Assembly (NCBI RefSeq): GCF_003323745.1
Contig: NZ_QOIL01000008.1
Location: forward strand, 186,001-250,000
DNA: 64,000 nucleotides
Source: Sphaerisporangium album
GTDB taxonomy: Bacteria; Actinomycetota; Actinomycetes; Streptosporangiales; Streptosporangiaceae
Direction: 5' to 3'
The notes beneath the pieces are model-generated. The model made no database searches and was not told the origin of the DNA. It saw only the letters and a list, made by a program, of their open reading frames with translations. Shown here piece by piece: positions 54,390-62,657 of the stretch; position 1 is the stretch's first letter; each line of letters begins with the position of its first letter. Both the position numbers and the translations under genes were made by a program.

Positions 54390-55259
54390 ATGACCCAGGT
54401 CTTCACCGACCGTGTCCACGGCGGGAGCGGCTCTGTCGCCCAGGCCGCCGTGCCCGCTGATCCCCCCACAGCCGCCGCCCCCGCCGGTCTTCCCGATCTT
54501 TCCGGGCCGAACGGGATCGCCGGAGTCCCGAGGCTCCCCGATCGGGGGCTGACCGACGCGCGCGGACGTTACACGGTGGGGCTGGCCAGGACGGCCGCCG
54601 ACCTGCGCGCGGCGCAGCGGCTGCGCTACGAGGTGTTCGCCGAGGAGATGGGAGCCCGGCTGGACTCGCCGATCTCCGGGCTGGACGTGGACAGGTTCGA
54701 CGCCTACTGCGACCACCTGCTGGTGCGGGAGGGCGACGCGGTGGTCGGCACGTACCGGATGCTGGCGCCGGGGCGTTCCGACCGGCTCTACTCCGACGGC
54801 GAGTTCGACCTGTCGGCGCTTTCCGGCATCCGGGGCGGCATGGTGGAGGTCGGGCGTACGTGCGTCCACCCCGCGCATCGCGGCGGCGCGGTGATCGGCC
54901 TGATGTGGGCGGGAATCGCCCACTACATGGTCAGCGGCGGCTTCACCTGGCTGGGCGGCTGCTGCTCGATCCCGCTGGACGACGGCGGGACGACGGCCGC
55001 CGGGGTGCTGGACAAGATCCCGCTCGGACCGGACGAGTACCGCGTGACGCCGCACCGGCCGTGGTCCGGTGAGGGCGTGGTGCGTCCGGACCGGTTCGTG
55101 ATCCCGCCGCTGCTGCGCGGCTACCTGCGGCTCGGCGCGTGGATCTCCGGCGCCCCGGCCCACGACCCGGAGTTCGGCACGGCGGACTTCTTCGTCCTGC
55201 TCTCGCTGGCCAACGTCGACGTCCGCTACCTGCGGCACTTCCTGGGGGTGACCGAATGA
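54390..55259 (+). CDS. GNAT-family N-acyltransferase (OlsB/hemolysin-like)
   Basis: This 289-residue protein starts with a Pro/Ala-rich leader (about 50 residues). The acyltransferase domain follows: QRLRYEVFAEEMGARL, DAYCDHLLVREGDAVVGTYRML and VEVGRTCVHPAHRGGAVIG. These motifs match the ornithine-acyl-ACP acyltransferase-like group. The start has GAGGAGG six bases upstream. It overlaps the PlsC-like gene by four bases, matching olsB-olsA pairs that make ornithine lipids. That product is inferred. Confidence 0.84.
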   Translation: MTQVFTDRVHGGSGSVAQAAVPADPPTAAAPAGLPDLSGPNGIAGVPRLPDRGLTDARGRYTVGLARTAADLRAAQRLRYEVFAEEMGARLDSPISGLDVDRFDAYCDHLLVREGDAVVGTYRMLAPGRSDRLYSDGEFDLSALSGIRGGMVEVGRTCVHPAHRGGAVIGLMWAGIAHYMVSGGFTWLGGCCSIPLDDGGTTAAGVLDKIPLGPDEYRVTPHRPWSGEGVVRPDRFVIPPLLRGYLRLGAWISGAPAHDPEFGTADFFVLLSLANVDVRYLRHFLGVTE

Positions 55260-56134
55260 CCTGGCTTCCTGTGGCGTCGTGCACGGTCGGCGCCTGCGTG
55301 ACGGCTCCGGTGAGGACGACGGGCCGCGTCCGGCGGGTGCTCCGCGTGCTCGGGGCCGTGGCGGTGGTGGTCGCGGGCGTCCCGTGGTCGTTCGCCGCCC
55401 GCGGGTTCGACGCGAAGCGGCGCAGTGAGATGACGATGAGCTGGGCCCGCTTGCTGCTGCGGGTGCTCGGCATCCGCCTGGAGGTCGTGCAGGGGTTCTC
55501 GGTGCTGGGCGGCTCGGCCGTGCTGCCGGTGCCGGCGCCCGTCGAGGGGACGGTCCCGGGGGGCACGCTGCTGGTGGCCAACCACGTCTCGTGGCTGGAT
55601 CCGCTGGTGCTCGCGGCGATCATGCCGTGCAAGCCCCTGGCCAAGAGCGACATCGCCCGGTGGCCGGTGATCGGCTCGCTGGTCGCGGGCGGCGGCGCGA
55701 TCTTCATCGACCGGGAGCGGCTCTCGACGCTCCCCGGCACCGTGCGGGACGTCGCGGACGCGCTCGCCGAGGGGCACGACGTCGCCGTCTTCCCCGAGGG
55801 CACGACGACGTGCGGCCGGGGTATGGGGGCGTTCCGTCCGGCGATGTTCCAGGCGGCGATCGACGCGGGCGCGCCGATCCGGCCGATCCGGCTGCGTTTC
55901 CGCGACGGCGACCAGGACCCGGCGACGGGGCCGGCGTTCGTGGGCGACGACACGCTGCTGGCGTCCCTGGGACGGGTGATCGCGGCGCGCGGGCTGGTGA
56001 TCGAGGTGACGATGTTCCCGGTGATCGCCTACGGGCGGGGGAGCGGGGTCTCCCGGCGGTCGCTGGCGGGCATCGCGCACGCCACGGTGTCCGGTGACTC
56101 GCCGAGGCGGCACGACGTGCTCGTGGCGGCGTGA
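55256..56134 (+). CDS. 1-acylglycerol-3-phosphate O-acyltransferase-like protein (PlsC/OlsA-like)
   Basis: This 292-residue membrane-associated acyltransferase has the catalytic HX4D motif in NHVSWLDPL, then FIDRERLSTLPGTV and the glycerolipid-binding FPEGTTT. A hydrophobic segment lies near residues 30-50. It is translationally coupled to the GNAT acyltransferase, so the two probably act in sequence, as OlsB then OlsA in ornithine-lipid synthesis. Confidence 0.87.
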   Translation: MTWLPVASCTVGACVTAPVRTTGRVRRVLRVLGAVAVVVAGVPWSFAARGFDAKRRSEMTMSWARLLLRVLGIRLEVVQGFSVLGGSAVLPVPAPVEGTVPGGTLLVANHVSWLDPLVLAAIMPCKPLAKSDIARWPVIGSLVAGGGAIFIDRERLSTLPGTVRDVADALAEGHDVAVFPEGTTTCGRGMGAFRPAMFQAAIDAGAPIRPIRLRFRDGDQDPATGPAFVGDDTLLASLGRVIAARGLVIEVTMFPVIAYGRGSGVSRRSLAGIAHATVSGDSPRRHDVLVAA

Positions 56135-56217
56135 CGCGCGGCCGGAGGAGTGCCGGGCTCCGCCGTGGCGGCGTGACGCTCGGCCGGTGGTGCCGGCCGG
56201 AGGAGTGTGGGGCTCCG
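56123..56217. repeat. imperfect duplication of the plsC-like 3' end
   Basis: Sequence beginning gtggcggcgtgacgc, which includes the plsC-like stop codon, recurs at 56165 and both copies run into ggccggaggagtg and gggctccg. The second copy has a 13-bp insertion. Confidence 0.7.
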
Positions 56218-56290
56218 ACGGCCTGGTCTCGGGGATCCGCCGCGGCGGAGGGTCGCCCGGCCGTTCGCGGGCGGACGACCCTCCGCGCGG

Positions 56291-56917
56291 TCAGCCGACG
56301 ATCTTGGTCTTCACGGACTTGGTGAAGTACCAGCTCTTGATGCCGATCTTCTTCAGTTCCTCGCGACTCAGGTTCTCCGAGCCGGTCGGCCAGTCCCAGC
56401 TGTTGACGCCGAGCTTCGCGGCCACCGTGCCCTTGGTGCCCTTCTTGAGCCGGACGGTGATGGTCAGCCAGCTGTCCTCGCCCTTCTCAAGGACGTACGG
56501 CGGCCAGCACCAGAAGCCGTCGGGGAAGAAGCCGCACTTGGTCCCCTTCGGCCCGTCGAAGTACACCGTGCCGCGGATGCCCTTGGGCAGGGTGCCGCCG
56601 AAATAGTAGTCGTCGGCCGTCCACGGGCCCTTGTTGAGGCCCTTGATGCGGTAGGTGATCTCCCCGCCCGGCTTGGCCTTCTTCGGCCCGGTGACCTGCA
56701 CGGAGAAGGTGGAGTACGCGTCGTCGTCGGCCGCCTTCGTCGTGGTGGTGGCGGTGCCGGTCGAGACGGCTGTCAGGGGCGAGGTGGTCGTCACGCTGCT
56801 CGCGCGGGTCGCGGGGCCGACCGGCGCCGCTGAGGCGGGGGTGGCGGCGAGCAACAGGGCGCCCGTCATCGGGACGGCCACGGCCGCGGTCGCGATCTTG
56901 GCGATCGGGTGGCGCAT
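56291..56917 (-). CDS. secreted protein of unknown function, paralogue A
   Basis: This 208-residue protein has a signal peptide (MRHPIAKIATAAVAVPMTGA, cleavage after PASA). A Thr/Ser-rich stretch is followed by one DUF11/beta-sandwich-like domain (PGGEITYRIKGLNKG, GTLPKG, then a Cys pair around FFPDGFW). The C-terminus has EELKKIGIKSWYF and ends KTKIVG. GGAG six bases before the ATG fixes the start. It is clearly related to the next upstream gene (57399-57956), sharing order, NKG-W, LPKG, the Cys pair and the KTKIV ending. It is probably an exported surface or matrix protein. Confidence 0.78.
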   Translation of the reverse strand: MRHPIAKIATAAVAVPMTGALLLAATPASAAPVGPATRASSVTTTSPLTAVSTGTATTTTKAADDDAYSTFSVQVTGPKKAKPGGEITYRIKGLNKGPWTADDYYFGGTLPKGIRGTVYFDGPKGTKCGFFPDGFWCWPPYVLEKGEDSWLTITVRLKKGTKGTVAAKLGVNSWDWPTGSENLSREELKKIGIKSWYFTKSVKTKIVG

Positions 56918-57234
56918 GCGGATCTCCAGATAGTGGGGGACAGACGAGGACCGCGCGCGCGTCATGGGAACGTTCCCGTGACGCGAGGCCGCGTGGTCCC
57001 GTGTGCCGGGGGACGCGGAGGTTCCCCGGCGTGTGGAACGTGGGTTTCCGGGCGGGAGAGGAGCCGTTCCCGGCGGCGGAACGGGGTCGCCGCCTGGGAC
57101 GCGAGAAGCCCGGGTGCGGGAGCGCCGAAGTTCCCGGGGAACGGGTGCCTCGGGCGGAAAGCCCGCGTAAACGGCACCGTTTCTATCATGATCCACGCGC
57201 GAGTACGACTTCTTTACAATTTATCCGCATTTTA

Positions 57235-57268
57235 TTACTCAGAAGCGGACAGCGATATCTCTGAGTAA
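57235..57268. promoter_or_regulatory. dyad in AT-rich region upstream of secreted paralogue A
   Basis: TTACTCAGA and TCTGAGTAA are perfect 9-bp arms separated by 16 bases, in the only markedly AT-rich stretch nearby. GAGTAA also occurs in the upstream region of paralogue B. It could be a shared regulator site. Confidence 0.4.
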
Positions 57269-57282
57269 CGGAACAGAATAAC

Positions 57283-57320
57283 GACGAGGCGGCCACCGTG
57301 CGTACGGTGGCCGCCTCGTC
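57283..57320 (-). terminator. terminator after secreted paralogue B
   Basis: Perfect 17-bp arms GACGAGGCGGCCACCGT and ACGGTGGCCGCCTCGTC enclose a four-base loop, about 80 bp past the paralogue B stop. It is the longest perfect stem seen in the window. Confidence 0.8.
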
Positions 57321-57398
57321 ACGACCCGCGGGCGTCACCGCCCCCATGAAGGCGCACACCCGCTTCGTCGCGCGCTCGTCCAGGACGTGAGCCCGCGA

Positions 57399-57956
57399 TC
57401 AGCGCACGATCTTGGTCTTGAACGACTTCCAGAGGACCTCGTTCTGGATGTCGAGCTTGTTGAGCTCCTCCTCGTTGGTGACGTCGACGCCGGCGGGGAC
57501 GTCGATGGAGAAGTGGCCGAACTCCGCGACCGCCGTGCCACGGGTGCTCTTCTTCAGCCACACCTTCACCTTGAGTCCGGCGGACTTGCCCGGGTCGAGG
57601 GTGTCGTAGATGCAGAACAGGTCGCGGCCGGAAAGCTCGCAGAACGCCTTCGACTTGCTCACGACGCGGACCTTGCTCGCCCCCTTGGGAAGGGTGGCGA
57701 AGAGCCCGGCGAGGTCGGTCGCCCACTCGCCCTTGTTGGTGCTCTTCAGCGTGTAGGTGATCGTGCCGCCGACGCGGACCGCCTTGTTCCAGACCACCTT
57801 GGTGGTCAGCGGGGACTGCGGCTTGACGGCCACATGGGCGGCGCTCGCGGGGGCCGACGCGGCCGAGATCGCCGCGGTGGCCGGGGCGGCGAGCGAGGCG
57901 CCTACCAGGGTTCCGGCGACGGTGAGTGCGGCGAGAGCGGAGAGGTGCCGACGCAT
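57399..57956 (-). CDS. secreted protein of unknown function, paralogue B
   Basis: This 185-residue protein has a signal peptide (HLSALAALTVAGTLVGASLA, cleavage after PATA). A beta-sandwich-like domain follows: VGGTITYTLKSTNKGEWATD, ATLPKGASKV, and a Cys pair flanking ELSGRDLF. The tail is EEELNKLDIQNEVLWKSF and ends KTKIVR. GGGAGAA precedes the ATG. Positions of the Cys pair and the C-terminal motif match paralogue A. Each gene has its own terminator or promoter signals, so they are probably separate units. Confidence 0.78.
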   Translation of the reverse strand: MRRHLSALAALTVAGTLVGASLAAPATAAISAASAPASAAHVAVKPQSPLTTKVVWNKAVRVGGTITYTLKSTNKGEWATDLAGLFATLPKGASKVRVVSKSKAFCELSGRDLFCIYDTLDPGKSAGLKVKVWLKKSTRGTAVAEFGHFSIDVPAGVDVTNEEELNKLDIQNEVLWKSFKTKIVR

Positions 57957-58044
57957 GGAGTGTTCTCCCGTTGTGTGACTGAACGACGTGTAGAGCATCG
58001 AACTTCGGACTTGGAACGTCCTTGTATGTCACTTTATTGGATAT

Positions 58045-59049
58045 TTACTCATGCATGATCAGATGAAGGTCCCCGAATTCATGCCATAGGTATCCTTCGC
58101 GCAGCGCTTCCTCGTACGACCGGGCGACCAGTTCCTCGCCCGCGATGGCCGAGAGCATCATCAGATGGCTGGAACGCGGCTCGTGCAGCCCGGTGACCAG
58201 CCCGTCCACCGCCCTGACGCCCTGCGCCGGGGTGACGACGTGCGAGGTGAAGCCCTCCGCCGCCCGCACCCTGCCCGGTCCCCGCACCCCCAGCGCCGCC
58301 GTCTCCAGCGCCCGTACCACCGTCGTGCCGACCGCGATCACCCGTCCCTCGGCCTGGTTCACCAGACGGGCGGTGTGCGCGGGGACCGCGAACCGCTCCG
58401 GGTAGGGCGGCTCGTCCTTCTCCGGCGAGGCGACGCCGGTGTGCAGGGTGATCGGCGCGATCAGGATCCCCCGGCTGACCAGCGCGGTCACCAGCTCGTG
58501 GCTGAACGGCCGCCCGGCGCTCGGCATCTCGGCGCTGCCGGGCCGTACTCCGAACACCGTCTGGTACGCCGACAGCGGCCAGTCATGCTCCACGTAGGAG
58601 TACCGGATTGGAACTCCATATTGCCGCAGATAGCCGGGCACGTCCCGGTCCAGGGCAGCCCGCCAGAGGCGCGGCGTCTCGCGCTCCAGCAGCCGCAGCG
58701 TGGCGCCCCCCGGCAGCGGCAGCCACTCGCCGGGCGCGCCTCCCGGGTACGGCGCCGTCGTGGTGCCCGTACGGCGGCGCAGCTCCACCAGCCACGTGCC
58801 GTCCTCGCGGGCGGTGGAGAAGTGGACGGCGAGCCGGTCCAGCGGGACGGCGGCGGGCAGCGTGATCGAGTCGTTGACCACCAGCACGTCTCCGGGCCGC
58901 AGTAGGTCCGGCAGCTCGGTGAAGCTGTGGTGGGTGATCGAGCCGGAGTCCGTGACGGAGACCATCAGCCGTACGTGGTCGCGGGCGAGCCCGCGCGCCT
59001 CCGGCGGCTCGTGGGCCTCCCGGGCCCGGGGCAGGTCGAAGGTGATCAT
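58045..59049 (-). CDS. queA: QueA-like S-adenosylmethionine:tRNA ribosyltransferase-isomerase
   Basis: This 334-residue protein has QueA motifs: LRPGDVLVVNDSITLPA, the SAYQTVFGVRPGSAEMPSAGRPF region and HTGVASPEKDEPP, then VGTTVVRALETAA and GLHEPRSSHLMMLSAIAG. QueA transfers ribose from SAM to make epoxyqueuosine in tRNA. No other queuosine gene is nearby, so its true substrate is open. The ATG overlaps the stop of the SDR gene by three bases, so the two are co-translated. Confidence 0.85.
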   Translation of the reverse strand: MITFDLPRAREAHEPPEARGLARDHVRLMVSVTDSGSITHHSFTELPDLLRPGDVLVVNDSITLPAAVPLDRLAVHFSTAREDGTWLVELRRRTGTTTAPYPGGAPGEWLPLPGGATLRLLERETPRLWRAALDRDVPGYLRQYGVPIRYSYVEHDWPLSAYQTVFGVRPGSAEMPSAGRPFSHELVTALVSRGILIAPITLHTGVASPEKDEPPYPERFAVPAHTARLVNQAEGRVIAVGTTVVRALETAALGVRGPGRVRAAEGFTSHVVTPAQGVRAVDGLVTGLHEPRSSHLMMLSAIAGEELVARSYEEALREGYLWHEFGDLHLIMHE

Positions 59050-59759
59050 CGGCTCACCCGTCCGCTCGCGGGCCGCCGCTCGACCAGGTCGACGATGAAC
59101 GGCGCCACCGCGTCAGGATCGGCCGCGCCGGCCGCCTCCTCCTCGCCGACGGCGTCGGCCAGCATGCGGGTGCGCATCTCGCCCGGGTCGACCGACCACA
59201 CGGCGATGCCCGGCTCCTCGGCCGCCAGCACGCGCGAGAGCTGGTCGAGCGCCGCCTTGGTGAGGCCGTAGCCGCCCCAGCCCTCGTACGCCTCGACCGC
59301 CGCGTCCGAGGTGATGTTGACGACGGCGCCGCCGCGCTCGCGCAGCCCGCGCAGCGTCGCCTGGATCAGCGCGAGCGGGGCGATCACGTTGGCGCGCAGT
59401 GCGTCGGCGAGGGTGTCGAGGGGGTAGGACGCGAGCGGGGGCAGGGGGACGGCCCCGAGCGTTCCCGCGTTGTTTACCAGCAGGTCCAGGCTGCCCAGGT
59501 CGTTGGCCACCCGCGCCAGGTTCGCCCGGTGCGCGGGGTCGGCGACGTCGCCGGGGACGGCCGTCGCGCCGGTCTCCCACGCGGCCTTCTCCAGGTCGGC
59601 GGCGCCGCGCGCGGTGATGATCAGATTCCAGCCCCGCGCCGACAGGGCCCGCGCGAGGGCGAGCCCGAGGCCGCGGGAAGCGCCGGTGACGAGCGCGGTG
59701 CGCCGCCGCCCGGAAGCGGCGTCCGCCGGGGTGGTGGTGGTGGGGGTTTCGTCAGCCAT
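59046..59759 (-). CDS. short-chain dehydrogenase/reductase
   Basis: This is a 237-residue NAD(P)-dependent oxidoreductase of the SDR class. It has the cofactor motif TGASRGLG, DLLVNNAGTLG, and the catalytic Ser (NITSDAA), Tyr and Lys (YGLTK). After a short Thr-rich leader the length is typical. It is the first gene of a pair with queA-like downstream. Substrate unknown. Confidence 0.88.
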   Translation of the reverse strand: MADETPTTTTPADAASGRRRTALVTGASRGLGLALARALSARGWNLIITARGAADLEKAAWETGATAVPGDVADPAHRANLARVANDLGSLDLLVNNAGTLGAVPLPPLASYPLDTLADALRANVIAPLALIQATLRGLRERGGAVVNITSDAAVEAYEGWGGYGLTKAALDQLSRVLAAEEPGIAVWSVDPGEMRTRMLADAVGEEEAAGAADPDAVAPFIVDLVERRPASGRVSR

Positions 59760-59882
59760 GCCCCGACGGTAGGAGCGCGCGGCGGAGTGGGCATCGGGCC
59801 CGGGACCGGCTCCGGCCTGCGCTGATGGGCCTAGGACCATCGGCGGAGCCCTCGTCCCCGCCGCCGCGCCTACAGTGTGGGC

Positions 59883-61067
59883 GTGACATCCGAACCCGGC
59901 GGCGACCGGGACTTGGCGAGGGACGACCGGGACCTGACGGGCGGCGACCGGGACGCCGTGCTGCACGCGGTCAGCTCCGCGGTGCTGGCCGTGACCCGGC
60001 ACCTGTCGGTCCGCGAGGTGCTGCAGGTCATCGTCCGCTCGGCCCGCACGCTGCTCGACGCCCGGTACGCCGCGCTCGGCGTGCCGGACGACGACGGCTC
60101 GTTCGCCGAGTTCGTCGCCGAGGGCGTCAGCGACAAGCAGTGGGACGCGATCGGCCCGTTGCCCCGTCAGCACGGCATGCTCGCCGCGATGCTCAGGGAC
60201 GCCGCGCCGGTGCGCCTGCCCGACATCCGCGAGGACCCGCGCTTCGAGTGGTGGCCGAGCGCCCACCCGGTGCTCAAGGACTTCATCGGCGTGCCCATCC
60301 GCGACGCCGACCAGGTGCTCGGCATCATCTTCCTGTCCAACAAGCGCACGCCGGGCGGGTTCACCCTGGCCGACCAGGACCTGCTCACGCTGTTCGCCGC
60401 GCACGCCGCCATCGCCCTGACCAACGCCCGCCTGTACGAGCGGGGACGCGAGCTGACCGTCGTGGAGGAGCGCACCCGCATGGCCCGCGAGCTCCACGAC
60501 GCGGTGACGCAGAAGCTGTTCTCGCTGCGGCTCACGGCCCAGGCGGCGGCGTCCCTCGTCCGGGCCGACCCCGAGCGGGCCCTGACCGAGATCGACCGGG
60601 TGCAGCGGCTGGCGGGGGAGGCGCTGGCCGAGCTCAGGGCCGTGATCGTCGAGCTGCGCCCGGCCGAGCTGGACCGGCACGGGCTGGTCGAGACGTTGCG
60701 CAAGCACGTCTCCCTGCTGGACCGCCTCTACTCGGAGAGGATCACCTTCGACTCCCCTGAGGACGGGGACGCGTGCGACCTGACGCCCGCGACGGAGGTC
60801 ACGGTGCTGCGCGTGGCCCAGGAAGCCGTCCACAACGCCCTCAGGCACGCGCGGGCCTCCTCCATAGCGGTACGCCTGAGCGTGCCCGGATCGCGCCTCA
60901 CGCTCGAAATCAGCGACGACGGGGACGGCTTCGAGGTGGACGGCCCGACGTCCCGGGGCCTCGGCCTGGTCTCGATGCGCGACCGGGCCGAGGGCGCGGG
61001 CGGGTCGCTGCGCGTGGCCTCCGAGCCGGGGGCGGGCACCACGGTCTTCCTGGAGGTGCCCGCGTGA
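59883..61067 (+). CDS. GAF-domain sensor histidine kinase (NarL-type partner)
   Basis: This is a 394-residue soluble kinase. A GAF domain (residues about 40-185, [20 protein letters not shown]) is followed by a HisKA_3 dimerization helix with His205 in [12 protein letters not shown] and a GHKL ATPase ([13 protein letters not shown], then [16 protein letters not shown]). No membrane helix is present, so the signal is cytoplasmic, possibly heme- or redox-borne as in DevS-like proteins. GTG 59883 lies six bases after TACAGT (leaderless). GTG 59877 is an alternative. It overlaps its response regulator by four bases. Confidence 0.9.
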   Translation: MTSEPGGDRDLARDDRDLTGGDRDAVLHAVSSAVLAVTRHLSVREVLQVIVRSARTLLDARYAALGVPDDDGSFAEFVAEGVSDKQWDAIGPLPRQHGMLAAMLRDAAPVRLPDIREDPRFEWWPSAHPVLKDFIGVPIRDADQVLGIIFLSNKRTPGGFTLADQDLLTLFAAHAAIALTNARLYERGRELTVVEERTRMARELHDAVTQKLFSLRLTAQAAASLVRADPERALTEIDRVQRLAGEALAELRAVIVELRPAELDRHGLVETLRKHVSLLDRLYSERITFDSPEDGDACDLTPATEVTVLRVAQEAVHNALRHARASSIAVRLSVPGSRLTLEISDDGDGFEVDGPTSRGLGLVSMRDRAEGAGGSLRVASEPGAGTTVFLEVPA

Positions 61068-61708
61068 GCGCGGTGGTCCGCGTCCTCATCGCCGACGACC
61101 ACCCGGTCGTGCGCCAGGGCCTGCGCACGTTCCTCGACCTGCAGGACGACCTCGACGTGGTCGGCGAGGCGTGCGACGGGGCCGAGGCCGTGGAGCTGTC
61201 CGCCTCGCTGGCCCCGGACGTGCTGCTGCTCGACCTGAAGATGCCCGTCCTGGACGGGCTGGGCGCCCTGCGCCTGCTGTCGGAGCGGGGCCTGAGCGTG
61301 CGGGTCATCGTGCTGACGTCGGTGAGCGACCGGGGGGACGTCGCGCCGGCGATGCGCTCGGGGGCCTCGGGATTCCTGTACAAGGACGTGGACCCGGCCG
61401 CGCTGGTGCAGGCCATCCGCGCGGTGCACGGCGGCCAGGTGCTGCTCGCGCCCGAGGCGGCCGAGGCCATGCTCGCCGGCCCCGACGCGGCGGCGACGGA
61501 CGGTCCCGCGCCGATCGCCGTGCTGACCGAGCGCGAGCGGGAGGTGCTGGCGCTGATCGCCTCGGGCCGGTCGAACCGCGAGATCGCCCGCGAGCTCGTC
61601 GTCGCCGAGAAGACCGTCAAGACCCACGTCTCGAACGTGCTGATGAAGCTCGGCGTCCAGGACCGCACCCAGGCGGCGCTGTACGCCGTGCGTCACGGTC
61701 TGGCCTGA
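61064..61708 (+). CDS. NarL/FixJ-family response regulator
   Basis: This is a 214-residue regulator. The receiver domain has acidic residues Asp11-Asp12, phosphoacceptor Asp57 (LLLDLKMP) and the conserved Lys in FLYKD. The C-terminal LuxR-type helix-turn-helix is [20 protein letters not shown] then [12 protein letters not shown]. It is translationally coupled to the upstream kinase and is its evident partner. Targets unknown. Confidence 0.92.
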   Translation: MSAVVRVLIADDHPVVRQGLRTFLDLQDDLDVVGEACDGAEAVELSASLAPDVLLLDLKMPVLDGLGALRLLSERGLSVRVIVLTSVSDRGDVAPAMRSGASGFLYKDVDPAALVQAIRAVHGGQVLLAPEAAEAMLAGPDAAATDGPAPIAVLTEREREVLALIASGRSNREIARELVVAEKTVKTHVSNVLMKLGVQDRTQAALYAVRHGLA

Positions 61709-61761
61709 GCCCTGAGATCACGACCCTCTGCGGCGGGCTTACGACCGCGTGCCTCGGCCCG

Positions 61762-62523
61762 TCAGGAGCGTGGGCCCGGAGGCGTCCTCAGCCCGCCCGG
61801 GGCCTGCCGGCTCTCGATGATCGCGTTGTGCGCGGCCACCCGCGCCCGCCGCACCGCGCGGTCCAGATCGCGCAGCGCCTCGCCGCGCACCGCGATCTGC
61901 CCCGACGTGAGCCCGCGCTCGTCGGCCAGACGCAGCACCGAGGCGAGCCGCGCGGTCAGGGCGGCGACGCGGTGGGCCCGGGCGGGGTACCCGGGGGCGA
62001 GGCCGTCGTCGGCGTGGGCGATCGAGGGCTGGCCAATGTCCGGGCCGTCGACCGTGAGCAGAGCGTCGGTCGCCGAGCGCATGGCCATGGTGAGCGCGTG
62101 CTCGGCCTCGGCCAGGCTCGGGACGTCGGGCGGGATGGCGGAGGCGTCCATGGCCGTCCAGCGGATCCCGGAGTAGGACGAGCCGCGGCGGTCGATGGAC
62201 GGGATCAGGCCGAGGCAGCGTCCGGAGAGCACGGCCGTGACCGCCTCACCGGCGTCGACGGCGGCCATGGTGAAGGGGGGAGGCCCGGTCAGACCGAGCG
62301 GGTCGCCCGCGGAGGGGAGCGAAAGGCGCAGACCGGTCAGGCCGTCGACACGTTGCTCGGCGAGGAAGACGCGCAGGGGGGTCTCGTCCCCGTCGGCGGC
62401 GACGACGTGGGGACCCGCGGCGCGCTCCAGCCGGTCCACGGCTTCATCAAGACCGACATGTCCGGCAAGCCAAGCGTTGCCCCATGCGACCAAGGTGGCG
62501 GAGATCGGTGAATCGGGGTGCAC
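61762..62523 (-). CDS. conserved-looking protein of unknown function
   Basis: This 253-residue protein is rich in Ala, Asp and Arg, with no membrane helix, signal peptide or known motif. The N-terminal half is compact alpha/beta-like (WGNAWLAGHVGLDEAVDRL), the middle has LGLIPSIDRRGSSYSGI, and the C-terminal half is long and helical (AHRVAALTARLASVLRLADE). The GTG start at 62523 is chosen because TATCGT lies exactly six bases upstream. A longer ATG start at 62571 exists. It diverges from the ABC ATPase. Confidence 0.68.
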   Translation of the reverse strand: MHPDSPISATLVAWGNAWLAGHVGLDEAVDRLERAAGPHVVAADGDETPLRVFLAEQRVDGLTGLRLSLPSAGDPLGLTGPPPFTMAAVDAGEAVTAVLSGRCLGLIPSIDRRGSSYSGIRWTAMDASAIPPDVPSLAEAEHALTMAMRSATDALLTVDGPDIGQPSIAHADDGLAPGYPARAHRVAALTARLASVLRLADERGLTSGQIAVRGEALRDLDRAVRRARVAAHNAIIESRQAPGGLRTPPGPRS

Positions 62524-62657
62524 CGATCCACGATATGCGTTGATGCTGCAATAGGTTTGGTCCGGAGACATCGGGCGGGGGCTACTCGCCCGGTGAAGCC
62601 GGGTCGTCCCGGGGTTGCCCGGACCGGCCCGGATCAGATGTCAGGGAGGTATTGGCG

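Larger units (their letters stand above)
56918..57398. other. 480-bp gap between the two secreted-protein genes
   Basis: This gap holds a GC-rich stretch next to paralogue A, then an AT-rich patch (about 57185-57275) with an inverted repeat, and the terminator of paralogue B. The AT-rich patch is the likely promoter region of paralogue A. Confidence 0.5.
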
